64,000 bases of DNA from Pleurostoma richardsiae (GCA_030052745.1 JANBVO010000014.1:372001-436000), one strand, 5' to 3'. Numbered from the stretch's first letter, positions 22,555 to 33,318 are shown. Notes: generated by a model not told the origin, from the letters alone. Translations and numbers: made by a program.

Positions 22555-23430
22555 ATGGTATGGTCGACATTCTAAGGAGCGGCCCGGGGAAGGCAGTGAG
22601 TGAAGAATGTTTGGCAATTTACGATTGTAAAATTTTGAACGCTGGATTCAACATCCGCGTTTGATATCTATTGGAAATGTTTATTTTATTGGACTTATAG
22701 CTTCCCTGTAGCACAACTCGAAGCCAGTTTTCTAAGAGTATCGGCCTTGGCCGGTCAAGACACTACGATCTCCTTGACATTGTTCAGCCATGTTTCGACT
22801 CTATCGTAAAAATGCTTAAACATGAGCATTGGTAACCTCGTGCCTTATCGTCTTCCCCTCACTGTCGATGGGAAGTAGCGATTCCTCGTTCGAAACCCAC
22901 CGTATTAGGATCGTGGACAGGTCTTTCCTCTAGCTCCGCGTTCATTGGATGCGGTTGAGAGCCTCCGCAAGAATCTCCCGCGGCTTTTGGCTGTCAGAGT
23001 AGATAGCTGCCTCAGTTGACAAGCACGTATAGTTGTGCCTGCCAATCAGAGATGTTGCAGCAGAGTTCCCGTTGAGCTTGGACTTGCTGATATGCAGAAC
23101 AGTAAGACTGACTGGGCACAAGACCAGGGAAAAGCAAGCATGTTTCAGCTGAAAGACAATCTAGCCGCGGTTCAAGTGTTGTCATTTGCGCTTTGGATCA
23201 TTCGGGGAAGGCTCTGTACTGGAAAGGTTAGCTGAACCTCGAGTGGCGCTGGCTAGAACTTCAATATTCTTGGCAACTCGCCACGGAGATCATGCAACCA
23301 GCGGCCACTCTAAAGCTTATCCCCAGAGTCTGGAGGATTGAGCATCTTTTACATCCTGCACATCAGCCACAGGCTCCCGCAGAAGTCAAGTCACAGTTGC
23401 TTTGTCTGTACTCCTGTGTCGCAGACAGCC
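22555..23430. other. Intergenic, no gene seen
   Basis: This spacer of about 0.9 kb has only short frames. A 5' exon (for example a signal peptide) of the following cell-surface gene could lie in its last 200 bases but was not identified. Confidence 0.45.
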
Positions 23431-24852
23431 ATGCATGCCAAAACCACGACTATCCTGTCAGCCCGTGCAGCCATCACAGCAGCCCCTGATGGTCTGGCGA
23501 AACGAAACAAACGGCGGAACGCGGGGCACACAGCTCTGACCACTACATTCACGCCGCCTTCTGAATGTTTCAATGGTATCGTGACTGAGATGGGCGCCGG
23601 TAACTATGAATTCAATCTGGCCATATCGGAGACATCAGGGACATCAATTGGTTACACGTGCTATCCTCCGGGGTTTGATACGTACTCTTGGTATAGCCCA
23701 GGTATCTGCCCCAGTGGCTTCAGTCAGATTCCAGATGTGTCCTCCACCTTGACGTTCTTCCCGTCCGTGGGGACGAGTGAGCATGCAGCCTACTGTTGTA
23801 TGAGGTATGTATCACTCCGGTCCAAGACGGCTTGGCCATGCAGCAAGAGCAATGCTTACTTACGTTCGCCCCCCAGCGGGTTCACCAAGACAGATTGGGA
23901 GGATAATTGCGTATCTTCATGGAGCGGAGCATACCAGTTCGCCACATATGCTGTCCAGAATTACCAGGTTCGGTCACTATACACGACGAGTGGTACCCTG
24001 GATGGCCGGAGCATCGTGGAACATGACCCGATCCAGATACGATGGAAGGATGGTGACTTTGCGGCCGAAGTTTCAAACAGCACTGTCACTGCCACAACAT
24101 CTGGGGCGAAGAACAGCTCGTCGACAACAGTCTCTTCCACCACGAGTTCAACGATTCCGGCATCCACGTCATCCTCAGGGGTAGACGAGGGGAATAGCAC
24201 CAGGCCAACCAACAAGTCAGGGCTGTCGACTGGAGCGAAGGCTGGAATCGGGGTTGGGATAGCCCTCGGCGTTATCATTCTACTCCTGGTCGCATTCTTC
24301 TGTTGGAGGCGGTACCGCAAGGCAAGGAGGGCGCAACCTACGATCGAGACTCCGGATCAACCCGAACTCCATGACAGCGACATCAAGGAGCTGGAGGCAC
24401 CTCCAGCCGAGCCTCGAAAGGAGCTTGAAGCAATTGTGGCGGTAGCCAAAACCCCGGAGCTGGATTCTACAGGAGTGGTGTCGCATCCCGACCCACTCGT
24501 CAAGGAGCTCGAGGCGACGGAGGCTGTTGCGAGAACTCCAGAGCTGGATGCGCAAGAGACACGCCGCGCTGCTGAGTTGGCAGCCGACCCACAAGATGCT
24601 GCTTCTCCAGCGGAGCTTCCAAACCCCGATTACAGAAGGGAAAAGAGGACCACGGCTCGAGAAGACTCGGGGCTAGAGCATAGTCCCTATTACGACTTGA
24701 GCCGCGCAGGACCAGTTGAGACGCATCTTCCAACCGGGAGTGATGGCAATCAAGGAGAGATCGACCGGGAAATCCAACGTTTGGAGGCCGAGGAAGAACG
24801 CATCAGAGCGATGAAGGCGAAACTGGAGGACTCTCGCGGAAAGAAAAGTTGA
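23431..24852 (+). CDS. Single-span cell-surface glycoprotein with Ser/Thr-rich stalk
   Basis: Exons 23431-23804 and 23877-24852 total 1350 nt (449 residues). Splicing rejoins AAYCCM to SGFTKTDWEDNC. The extracellular part has a Cys-rich module (TFTPPSECF, YTCYPPGFDTYSWYSPGICP, YCCMSGFT, DNCVSSW) that resembles a widespread fungal surface family. A Ser/Thr-rich stalk with NSS/NST glycosylation sites follows. Then come one membrane span (AGIGVGIALGVIILLLVAFF), a basic stop-transfer (WRRYRKARR) and a long acidic cytosolic tail. The tail repeats a KELEA...AVAKTPELD unit and ends in a charged helix (EIQRLEAEEERIRAMKAKLE). The layout resembles Mid2/Wsc-type wall sensors, but homology to them is not claimed. 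The chosen ATG lacks a clear signal peptide, so an upstream exon may be missing. Confidence 0.75.
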   Translation: MHAKTTTILSARAAITAAPDGLAKRNKRRNAGHTALTTTFTPPSECFNGIVTEMGAGNYEFNLAISETSGTSIGYTCYPPGFDTYSWYSPGICPSGFSQIPDVSSTLTFFPSVGTSEHAAYCCMRYVSLRSKTAWPCSKSNAYLRSPPSGFTKTDWEDNCVSSWSGAYQFATYAVQNYQVRSLYTTSGTLDGRSIVEHDPIQIRWKDGDFAAEVSNSTVTATTSGAKNSSSTTVSSTTSSTIPASTSSSGVDEGNSTRPTNKSGLSTGAKAGIGVGIALGVIILLLVAFFCWRRYRKARRAQPTIETPDQPELHDSDIKELEAPPAEPRKELEAIVAVAKTPELDSTGVVSHPDPLVKELEATEAVARTPELDAQETRRAAELAADPQDAASPAELPNPDYRREKRTTAREDSGLEHSPYYDLSRAGPVETHLPTGSDGNQGEIDREIQRLEAEEERIRAMKAKLEDSRGKKS

Positions 24853-25215
24853 CAGTTCCAAGGCTCCTTTCAGCCATTTTCCTTCTGCAGCAGCTTCTTT
24901 TCGGCCAGTCGTGCAATTCATGTAGCTTAGATTCGATGTACTTGTCTTGTTTCGTGCCTTAAAATCATTGAGGAGTTGAGTTGTAATTAATTCATAGACC
25001 CATTTAGCGATAACGTTCGGGGACTAAGCGCAATATCCGAGGTTATTGACCGCACCCGGGGTCGATTAGCTAGAGCCGGTCAAGCAAAGACCGGGAAGCG
25101 GCCCACTTTCACGGCCACCTGCCGGCCCGTGACATCAGCGACTAGTGCCGCATCTTGAATTCCAAATCTCAGCCCCAATTCCATCCAAAAGTCATCACTC
25201 AACCATTCGTGCACA
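24853..25215. other. Intergenic, no gene seen
   Basis: This short spacer holds the 3' region of the surface glycoprotein gene and the promoter of the thioesterase gene. No notable element was seen. Confidence 0.45.
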
Positions 25216-26824
25216 ATGGCTTCAAGGGGCACCCCAGCGAGGGGCCTGCTCTCCTCGGCGCTTCGTGGCAGTCATGGCGCTCGTGTCTCTCTTACCACGC
25301 GAGTCGCGACGCGTTGTTTTCGGGCCGGACCGCCGCGGCTCACTGACGGCGTGTTTCGCGGGCTGACAGACACCAGACTGCCCATGCCGTGGATCGAGGC
25401 ATTCCGGCTTCAGCAGGAAGGCCAGAGCCTTGGCTTTGAGGAGGCACATCATCGCAACCGTGATTTGACGCCGAAGAAAATGAGCGACAGCTATCACCGA
25501 GTGGTAAGTGCTCCTACGCAGATTGCAATCTAGGCCCCTCGGGACGTGACTGATGGCGGCACAGGTACTCCCTCTGGGACAGGACCCCTGGCTCTCTGAT
25601 ACGTACATCAACTCGTCAGGTCACATACGGTACAGTCTTTCCTTCGCCTGCCATTAACGCTGAGATTACTCACTGTTGTGCTACTCTAGCCTGGGAGCCA
25701 TCTTCATGGACCTAGATGCCCTGTCCGGCATCATCGTGTACAAGCATACCGGCCCCGGTGTGACGACTGTCACTGCGGCCCTGGACCGCATCACCCTCAG
25801 CCATCCGCTCACGGAGATCTGTGATCTCGAGTACAGCGGCATGGTGACCTACGCCACCGGCAGGAGTAGTGTCGAGATCACCTGCAAGGTTGCGCGGGCG
25901 AGGGCCGAAGGCGAGCCTAGCAAGCCCGAGGACGTCCTGCTCACGTGCACCTTCACCATGGTGGCCCTCGACCCGGTGACCAGGAAGCCGACGAACATCC
26001 CGAAGCTCGTCTGCTCTACGCCCGAGGAGGAGGCCATCTACAAGGCCGGCGAGGCCAAGTCGCTGGCTAACAAGCAGACGCTGAAGACGTCGCTCCTCGA
26101 GCAGGAGCCCAACGACCCGGAGTCGGCGCTCATCCACAAGATCTGGCTCAAGCAGCTCGAGTACCACGACCCGAACCGCGGCCTCCGGCAGCCGCCCAAC
26201 GTCGTCGCCATGTCACGCACGCAGCTGTCGACTGCCTCTATCATGCAGCCGCAGTACCGTAACAGGTAAGGTGTCCGCGCTGCGGAGTGCGCTACATGAG
26301 AACAAATACTTGCTTACCTTCCGTCCAGGCACCAGACCATGATCTTCGGTGGTTACCACTTGAAGCAGACGTTCGAGCTGGCCTTCTGCTGCGCGGCCTC
26401 CTTCGCGCACGCGCGCCCGACCTTCATCAGCGCCGACCCCTGCACGTTCCGAAATCCCGTCCCGGTCGGCAGCGTCCTGTACCTGAAAGCCACGGTCGCG
26501 TACACAGACCCGCCGGTGCTGGAGGAGGACGGCAGCCAGCCCAAACAGCAGGACCCGGCGAAGCCGATGACGCGCGTGCACGTCCGCGTCGACAGCAAGG
26601 TCCGGGACGTCGAGCACGGCCACGCCAACTCCACCGGGCAGTTCAACTACACCTTCTCGGTGCCCAAGGACGTGAAGGTGCTGCCGCACACGTATGAGGA
26701 GTACATGATGTATATTGATGCCAGGAGGAGAGTGATGATGGCGGATCTCCAGAGGCGTCAAGATGATACCGAGTCGCCCGAGGAGAAGAAGCGCATGGCG
26801 GAGGAGATAAATCTTACGGAGTAA
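25216..26824 (+). CDS. Mitochondrial acyl-CoA thioesterase, double hotdog (ACOT9-like)
   Basis: Four exons (25216-25503, 25565-25629, 25690-26265, 26329-26824) sum to 1425 nt, giving 474 residues. The N-terminus MASRGTPARGLLSSALRG is Arg/Ser/Ala-rich without acids, a mitochondrial presequence. Family blocks are RLPMPWIEAFRLQQEG and KKMSDSYHRVVLPLGQDPWL. The first hotdog helix is IRLGAIFMDLDALSGIIVYKH with DLEYSGMVTYATGRSSVEI. The second is HQTMIFGGYHLKQTFELAFCCAASF and DPCTFRNPVPVGSVLYL. Tandem hotdog halves of this kind define the ACOT9/10 group, which hydrolyses fatty acyl-CoAs in the matrix. A 60-residue linker separates the halves, as usual. The C-terminus is a charged helix. Confidence 0.9.
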
Positions 26825-27214
26825 ACTTAGATGGGCCATTTAGAGCAATCTTATGTTATGCTATACTGAGCACTGGTTCATGGAGCTATTGAGTGACTAG
26901 GTAGTTAGCCCTTCCAACATTTCTGCCTCTCATGCCCCCGTTCACGCCTGAGCACCCAGTGAGTGTAGTCAGTTCTTTTTACTAGTCCGGGTGTACCTTC
27001 TTTTAATTGCGTCTCCGTAGTAATATTGCTCGTACGTGCCAGACCCTTCATTACCCAGAAAGTTGCCATTCCGTGTCATTCATCGGATCCTGTGGACAGC
27101 GATCTCAACTTACGGCCGATGGGCCTTGTCCACTCACATGCTCGGTGCAGAGCTGCTAGCCGCTGTAATACTTAGTCGGAGACGTGTCGGACGAGCGTCT
27201 AGTACTCCGAAGTT
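26825..27214. other. Intergenic, no gene seen
   Basis: The 3' region of the thioesterase gene leads into the decayed repeat copy. Nothing was recognised. Confidence 0.4.
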
Positions 27215-28085
27215 GATCTTGTTAGCGAGCTCAAGGTGGTAAGGGGGGGAAAATATCAATAATTTACCTCTCGCCGTGTGAGCAGCTCTCTCGTAAGCCA
27301 CGTGCTCTGACACGGCATCGCACAGCCCAGCATCGAGAGAATGCGTACGGTACGCCAAGAATAACTCTCGCCCCTCGTGGCTGGGTACGGCCAAAAGTTG
27401 ACGTCGATGATCGCTGCGTAATGCGATAGAACACTGCGAATCAGGCCCCGGACCTCTGGTCGTCCATTCCTTCATTCTTCGTCGTAGAATCCAGCACATC
27501 TCCTGCCCATCGGCGGTAGAATACCGCAGATATCCAGGAGCTCGTCCGCTTGGCAGTGCAACGTACGAATTTTGGAATTCCAGCCACACGAACGTCTCGT
27601 CCTATTCTTCAGGGTTAGCGTCGCGAGCGGCGACAAACTCGATGAGGAGGCCGTGGTCGATTGGACCCCATCCTTTTCTCCATTGTGATGGGAAGCTTTG
27701 CATTTGTTGTTTAGCTAGAATCTGCAGATATCGAAGGCATTGTTGCTGCGTAACTCTGGGCCTTCATGGTCCTGAACCTGTGGCTTTAGAGGGCATGTCA
27801 AGGTTTTGATCTTGATGGAGGAAAGGGATCTCGGTGAGTGATACCAGACGGCTCATCTTCCGACAACGTCGACTGGGAAGGGACGACGACGGGACCCCGG
27901 TCGACTGTGGACCATCTAGGCGAGCTGGCATGATGTGAGGTTCGACCCAGCGTTCAGCAAAATGGCTGATTGGGAGGTCGGATCGCCCAGGACCACGACG
28001 ACTTACAGTGCTCATCCTGTGCGCTGATTCAAAGGACGGACATGCTCCATGTCGGATAAACGTCTCTTTCGATGTCTCGGATGTT
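27215..28085 (-). pseudogene. Decayed gene copy 1 of an unrecognised family (repeat A)
   Basis: This stretch is a diverged direct copy of 46140-46895, alignable over about 750 bases with conserved runs and many substitutions. Read on the minus strand, both copies keep protein-like similarity in one frame. FVAARD...DETFVWLEFQNSYVAL here corresponds to FMVARD...DEMFVWLEFRNSCIAL in copy 2. MPSKATG/LPSKATR, RVTQQQCL and AGLCDAVSE are also shared. Several stops and frame changes interrupt it, so it is a relic. Third-position differences between the copies suggest both descend from a coding gene. I do not recognise the family. The boundaries are approximate. Confidence 0.65.
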
Positions 28086-28389
28086 CTCTAGGAATATTGG
28101 TAGGCTTGTGGCACACTGGCAAGCCCTGGGGTCTCTGTTGCAGTCTGGGTACAACCGTGGGTCTGGTCACGTGATAGGTTCAATTCCAATTGAAGGTACC
28201 TAGGTACCTAGGTACAGTGTATTGCGGGCAATCACATTAACGTTAATGGGAGAAGTCAGATTTGTCAGCAAGAATCCAATCTACCACTCATCTAACAAAC
28301 AACCTTGCCGAAATCTCGAAGTAGTTGCGAATGCACAAGTCGACAGCTGATTCTTGTATTTACCATAGTACAAGCCCGGCGGTTGTACA
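28086..28389. promoter_or_regulatory. Promoter region of transcription factor gene
   Basis: No gene is seen. It contains a CACGTG E-box-type palindrome at 28168-28173, a near-palindrome CAATTCCAATTG just after it, and the GGTACCTA tandem palindrome, all within 230 bp of the start codon. Confidence 0.45.
28195..28215. repeat. Tandem palindrome, GGTACCTA unit
   Basis: Two and a half copies of the 8-bp unit GGTACCTA form a self-complementary run of 21 bases. TAGGTACC-type runs recur in promoters of many Sordariomycetes. It lies about 175 bp before the transcription factor start codon. Confidence 0.8.
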
Positions 28390-30199
28390 ATGGCGACAGA
28401 AGGTTGTGTACCCCTTACTAGCCCACAGCACCAACGACTCAGGCAAGCCATAGACACCGGATAACTGTCTATCTAACAATGCTTCTCAGATGGCAACTTT
28501 CGGTTCATCTTAATCCAAGATCCAGATGGCGTGAAAGATCGCAGGACTAGGCGTCTAGCCCGATCACACGCTGTGAAGCAAGCTCTTGAGAGAAAACGAA
28601 AACTTCAGCAACAGTCCGGTCTCAACTTCCGTGTAGTGTCTCAGAGAGAGGGTCGCAGTAGTCCAGCAAGCAAGGCACGATCAAACTATCCTCTCGCGTC
28701 ACCTCACCCACTATCCGCAGGCGTACTCGACCCGTTCCAGACGCTTGCTGCAGACTGCTCAAGGTTACAGACATGGATGAGACAGAGTAAGATTCTTCTG
28801 ATTAACTGAAATTGCGCCGCGCAGTCTTTATTGATGATCCAGATAAAATGAAACAGGTTACAAGACCGGTTTTCACCACTGCAGACGAGCTTGTATTGTT
28901 AAATTTCCGCTCAATTTTTCGAGCAAATCTGGACGATCCCGCTCTCCTGAATGCCGCCATGCTTACATTTTCATTCGCGGCGACTGGCTCTTTTGACCTG
29001 GAATCTCTCGGATACCAGAGCCATGCGTTCAACTCTATTTGTGCGAGAATGAATTCTCCGTACGAGGCTGCTTCAGAATCAACTCTGGCTGCTATCCTGC
29101 TACTGGCTGGTATAGAAGTATGCACACCTTTTTCTTTACTCTCATTTAGCCACAAGACTGGAGCGGTAAGAAGCTTATGTTTTATTAACCAAGGCTCGGC
29201 TCGCTATGCCTGATCAAGTTCAGCTTCACATGAACGCGGTGAAGCAGCTGCTTGACGTATGTCAAATGCAGGGCATCTATTTAAGTGATGGAATAAAACG
29301 CGCCATTTTCTGGTAAACAACGCGTTACAGGTTTTTCTTATTGAACTATTCTTACATTGACCTACAGGCAAGACTTGAATTCCTCGGTCATGACGGGATC
29401 CAAACGGATAGTCGATCATACCACTTTCTCTGAGCTTGGGTGGAAACGAGACCCATTTACTCCGACGGCCTTTATTCTGCCACCTGGATTTCAGCAGGTA
29501 TCCCACCTTCTGTCCCCAGGCTTCGTTGAGGTGCTCAAGGACGTACATGCATTGCAATGCATTCGCGACACTGCGCCTTTCACCGCCAAGGACGTGTTAT
29601 GGATGATACAAATTGATAATCATCAAGCATCTATTCAATCCAGGCTGGTGAGCTTGCCGAAGCTCTCTTACTTCTTGGAGTGTTGTTATCTTGCAGCATT
29701 TATTTGCTCGGCCATGCTACGCTGCAAGCACTGGCCAGCTTCAGTTATTCCTGTAAGTGAGCTGCATGAACTGCATTTTCCATACCCTTTTGATTTCGAT
29801 AACACAAAAAGTGGCTTGCTGAAGGGGGCTTGCGACGGGCAAACATACCCGCTGTCACTTCAAAGATTGTACTGACTGCAGAGGCCATAGTCTCACCTTT
29901 CACTGCAGTTACTCAGCAAATTACAAAAAGCAAACGGAGATCCCATATGGGATGCTTACCCTGATGTGTTAGTCTGGCTGCTATATGTGGGCGGCGCCTT
30001 TTCTTCAACAGAGAATGTACGATTAGGATATGTGGTGCTCTTGCGCTTAACCCGCAACTCCAGGTTCAAAGGTCGGTACGCATCATGGCCGGAAGTGCTT
30101 GGTGTCTTGACGCGTTTCATCTGGTCAGACAAGGCATTTGAGTCGCAAGCTAAGGCATTCTGGGAGGAGGTCTCCACACGGGATAGGAAATATGAATAG
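28390..30199 (+). CDS. Fungal-specific transcription factor domain protein without zinc cluster
   Basis: Six exons (28390-28402, 28490-28786, 28825-29117, 29194-29312, 29368-29752, 29909-30199) sum to 1398 nt, giving 465 residues that start MATEDGNFRFILIQDPDG. The opening DGVKDRRTRRLARSHAVKQAL, a basic stretch after a short FxFI strand, is the hallmark of the fungal regulator group that carries a middle-homology domain (Fungal_trans_2/DUF3468 type) but no Zn2Cys6 motif. Helical domain blocks follow: RSIFRANLDDPALLNAAMLT, STLAAILLLAGIE, VQLHMNAVKQLLDVC, FWQDLN, and WPEVLGVLTRFIW at the end. It is presumably nuclear, and how it binds DNA is unclear. The second intron is only 38 nt and the first donor is GTTGTG, both unusual, so the 5' structure is less certain. 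It is upstream of the old yellow enzyme gene in the same direction and could regulate it. Confidence 0.75.
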
Positions 30200-30825
30200 A
30201 TACACATGTGACCTAAGGCCTCCGACATTCAAGGGAGAGGTATATGGGAGTGTCACTCGACCGCAGCTTACAGAAGCTCAATCGACCTCACAGTAAAGAA
30301 GGTTTAGGACCAATTTGTAATCCGCCGCTGGCGCGACCATTTCCATGGCATCTTTAGTAATTGTACCGGATGCTGTCTTCGCCGACCTGGGCGCCGAACG
30401 AATGCGATCTCTCAGCTCAGGCTAGGTTCTGGCGCCCAATGGGGAATAGCTCTTCCTAGAAATTTGTCTAATCCTAAAATGAAAACATCTGCTTTCCTTA
30501 TTTGGAAATACCTCTGTTCCTAAACTGGATGCATCTCTACTCCATCTTTGGAGGTACCTCTCTCTCATGGCCTGGCTGGCCAAACTGGGCCGCCTACTAT
30601 GTCCAAGCTGTTCTATCACAACCGTTTTTCGAGTTCCATATATTTGACTAGTGCTGGCGTGGTGATTGAGTGAGTGCCTAGGTAGCTGAATAGTATAAAA
30701 CCACCCTTATGGACCAAGTCTTTGGGAACTTTCATCTCCTCAACACTCATCGCCGCCGCTCTTTGAAGATTCATCAAGCGCCAGGAGATTCTCCAATACT
30801 CTCAACAATTCCCGTCACCTTAAAT
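30200..30825. promoter_or_regulatory. Promoter region of old yellow enzyme gene
   Basis: No coding gene was seen. It holds a good TATA box at 30694-30700. An in-frame ATG at 30709 lies only 9 bases after the TATA box and so would precede the expected transcription start. This argues for the next ATG as the start codon. Confidence 0.5.
30694..30700 (+). promoter_or_regulatory. TATA box of old yellow enzyme gene
   Basis: TATAAAA lies 126 bp upstream of the ATG at 30826. It is the clearest TATA element I found in the window. Confidence 0.55.
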
Positions 30826-31926
30826 ATGGCTGAATCACGTCTATTCAAACCCTTGAGGATAGGAAATGTCGAGGTAAAGCATCGTGTCGGAATGCCTTCA
30901 CTCACCCGCTTCAGGGCGACTGATGACCGCGTACCGTCGGCTTTAATGAAGGAATACTACAGTCAACGAGCCTCTATCCCAGGCACGTTGATTCTGACTG
31001 AGGGAACCTTCATCTCGTCAAACTGTGGCGGCTTTGCCAACGCGCCAGGGATTTGGAACGACGACCAGATTCAGGCTTGGCGAACCATCACTGACGAAGT
31101 CCACCGCAAGGGCTGCTTCATATTTTGCCAGCTGTTTGCAATGGGTCGTGCTGCTAGTCCCGAGGTGGCTGAAAAGGAGGGGGCTCCTATCCTAGCACCG
31201 AGTGCCATTCCTCACGGAGAAGGCGCCCCGGTGCCACGGCCTATGACAACCGAGGAGATAAAGCAGACCATTCAAGACTTTGCAGACGCGGCAAAGAACG
31301 CAATCGAGGCGGGGTTCGACGGCGTTGAATGCCACGCTGCAAACGGCTACCTGATCGACCAATTTCTTCAAGACGTCAGCAATCAGCGCGATGACGAGTA
31401 CGGGGGGAATGTCGAAAACAGATCTCGCTTTTTCAACGAGACGCTTCGTGCCATGGTCCATGCTGTCGGTCCCGAACGTGTCGGGCTACGACTGAGCCCG
31501 TGGAGCACGTTCCAGGGGATGAGGATGAAGGATCCAATCCCCCAATTCACGGACGTTATCAACAAAGCCACTCAAGCCAACATTGCGTACCTCCACCTGG
31601 TCGAGTCACGAATTTCTGGCTCCGAGACCTGTGACGGCAACGATCGACTAGACTTTGCATACGAGCTCTGGAATGGCCCTTTCCTTGTTGCTGGAGGCTA
31701 TAAGCCGGAAGAGGCACGGAAACTTGTCGACTCGGAGCATCCGGATAAAGATATCGTGGTTATGTTCGGAAGGTATTTTATTTCAAATCCGGATCTAGTA
31801 TACAGGATCAAGGAGGGTCTGGAGCTTAACGCGTATGACCGCAATACGTTTTACACCTACAAGTCAATTTTGGGCTACTCAGATTACCCGTTCAGCAGAG
31901 AGTTTCTCGCAAGCGGGCAATCTTGA
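30826..31926 (+). CDS. NADH:flavin oxidoreductase, old yellow enzyme family
   Basis: An intronless gene of 366 residues from MAESRLFKPLRIGNVEVKHR. The FMN-barrel family signs are clear. The N-terminal LFKPLRIGNVEVKHRVGMPS is followed by QLFAMGRAA, EIKQTIQDFADAAKNAIEAG and the active-site strand FDGVECHAANGYLIDQFLQ, where His, Asn and Tyr have the classic HxxNGY spacing. DDEYGGNVENRSRF, RVGLRLSPWSTF and YLHLVESR come next, then the phosphate-binding FLVAGGYKPEEA and VMFGRYFISNPDL. It reduces activated C=C bonds of enals, enones or similar compounds with NAD(P)H and FMN. No targeting signal is present. It sits between a transcription factor and a thioesterase, a setting seen in small metabolite clusters, so a biosynthetic or detoxifying role is possible. 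Confidence 0.93.
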   Translation: MAESRLFKPLRIGNVEVKHRVGMPSLTRFRATDDRVPSALMKEYYSQRASIPGTLILTEGTFISSNCGGFANAPGIWNDDQIQAWRTITDEVHRKGCFIFCQLFAMGRAASPEVAEKEGAPILAPSAIPHGEGAPVPRPMTTEEIKQTIQDFADAAKNAIEAGFDGVECHAANGYLIDQFLQDVSNQRDDEYGGNVENRSRFFNETLRAMVHAVGPERVGLRLSPWSTFQGMRMKDPIPQFTDVINKATQANIAYLHLVESRISGSETCDGNDRLDFAYELWNGPFLVAGGYKPEEARKLVDSEHPDKDIVVMFGRYFISNPDLVYRIKEGLELNAYDRNTFYTYKSILGYSDYPFSREFLASGQS

Positions 31927-32275
31927 GTATTTGTAATTCAATAGCCACCTACGCTACATAGGACTGGGCCAGACGTGTGGAACTAAAACACAGATCGTAT
32001 GATACATACAACAATGTGGAAATATTATAGCAAAAGAGAAAGTGAAAATTATAGACCACGAGAAGCAAGAATGTTCCTGAATCGATGAGATGTTGCACCT
32101 CGGTCCATTTTCTTCGATTTGTCAAGAGTGCTATTTAGGCGAGTAGCGCGGGAGACGGGAAGATCGATTCAGGATGATCAGTCGAATCATCTACAACATC
32201 TGCGAGGACAGCGGTGCGAGTATGCAGTTAACATTCCGCCACGACGTTTGATGGTCATCAAGGTTCTCACTCATT
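31927..32275. other. Intergenic between convergent genes
   Basis: The 3' regions of the old yellow enzyme and thioesterase genes meet here. The stretch is AT-rich and no gene was seen. Confidence 0.45.
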
Positions 32276-32944
32276 TCATAATTTCCGACGGGGAAGGGCC
32301 ATCCACAATCCATCGCAGCATGCGTTCTCGATCCCGTGCTCGTCCCTAAGCCTCACGTCCAAAAAGATCTTCCTCTTCTCGGTCTTCACAAATGTTGCCG
32401 TGACCAACACGAGTCCAGGAGTTTTCACCGGCTTCTGAAATCGCACGTTCATGGCCGCCGTCAGAACCCGCAAATTAGCGAGGTTCAGAATCCCTTGAGG
32501 CAGGGCCTTGTCCTCGGACTGAATCGTAGCCTGTACGGTACTGTTCACGAGCAGCAGGCTTCCCATCGCTTCGTCCATCAAAGACGTGATGAGCCCACCG
32601 TGAGCTGTACCGTTGAATCCATTAACCCCTGGCTGAAGGTCGAAGAATAACGAGACCGAGTTGATCAAGAGCCGCAACGAGGTCGGAGGATCCTCTTTTG
32701 CGATCGCATCTATTACTTGTCGGGCCGTATCATGGTAGAATCCAAGGCATCGAGGTATAGTGTCGTCGTTGTTCAGTGATCGTCTGAAGAGTTGGTCTTG
32801 TGTCTGGGAACTGACGGCCATCTCACCCTCCAGCCGGCTTATAGGAGTGAATGGTACCACCGCAGGCTGGGCGAGAAGAGCGGCAGCCCAAGGAACTGAC
32901 TGGAAGTAATCCACATCGTCGGATGGCGGAGCGTTTGCAGCCAT
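32276..32944 (-). CDS. PaaI-like hotdog thioesterase
   Basis: An intronless gene of 222 residues from MAANAPPSDDVDYFQSVPWA. The single hotdog domain is marked by FNGTAHGGLITSLMDEAMGSLL (about residues 109-130), which carries the HGG loop and catalytic-helix Asp/Glu of the 4HBT/PaaI group. The strands MNVRFQKPVKTPGLVLVTA and RKIFLDVRLRDEHG follow. An N-terminal 60-residue extension with FTPISRLE and a Cys-containing IPRCLGFYHD is common in fungal members. It should hydrolyse a small or aromatic acyl-CoA or acyl-carrier thioester in the cytosol. It is convergent with the old yellow enzyme gene and divergent from the CMD-like gene, so the three may form one metabolic unit (inference). Confidence 0.85.
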   Translation of the reverse strand: MAANAPPSDDVDYFQSVPWAAALLAQPAVVPFTPISRLEGEMAVSSQTQDQLFRRSLNNDDTIPRCLGFYHDTARQVIDAIAKEDPPTSLRLLINSVSLFFDLQPGVNGFNGTAHGGLITSLMDEAMGSLLLVNSTVQATIQSEDKALPQGILNLANLRVLTAAMNVRFQKPVKTPGLVLVTATFVKTEKRKIFLDVRLRDEHGIENACCDGLWMALPRRKL

Positions 32945-33318
32945 TATCCTGAATGATTATCGGGTCGAAATAGGTTGGAGGATGAAAAACACAACGCGGC
33001 TAATGACTTATAACTGATGCACTGGCAGTGTAGCGGATTTCCGACCCCCGTAGCGCCCCCCGCCTTCACGGTCATGACGTGCCTCGGTATGTGGCTCGTA
33101 GCTCCACCCCACGGTGGAGACTTTGACCGACCCCTTTTTACCCCTTGGGTAGGCTGTAGATGTGATGCCCGAGCTTATCAAATTAAGAGGCCGAGGCTTA
33201 CCTTCGTCGAGGCGTCAACTTGAAACTCAACAAATGCTTTTGAATCCTGGAGCTGGCTGTGTCCCAGGCATCAATCATTCATCCATCAGAAAGTTTTTTG
33301 AAGAACCATATCACGGTC
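32945..33318. promoter_or_regulatory. Shared divergent promoter, thioesterase and CMD-like genes
   Basis: A 374-bp gap lies between two outward-reading genes, with no coding content recognised. Co-regulation is inferred from layout. Confidence 0.4.

Noticed and set aside
30709-30825. In-frame N-terminal extension of the old yellow enzyme
   Set aside because: Its ATG lies 9 bases after a TATA box and the added residues do not resemble the family. The ATG at 30826 fits better.
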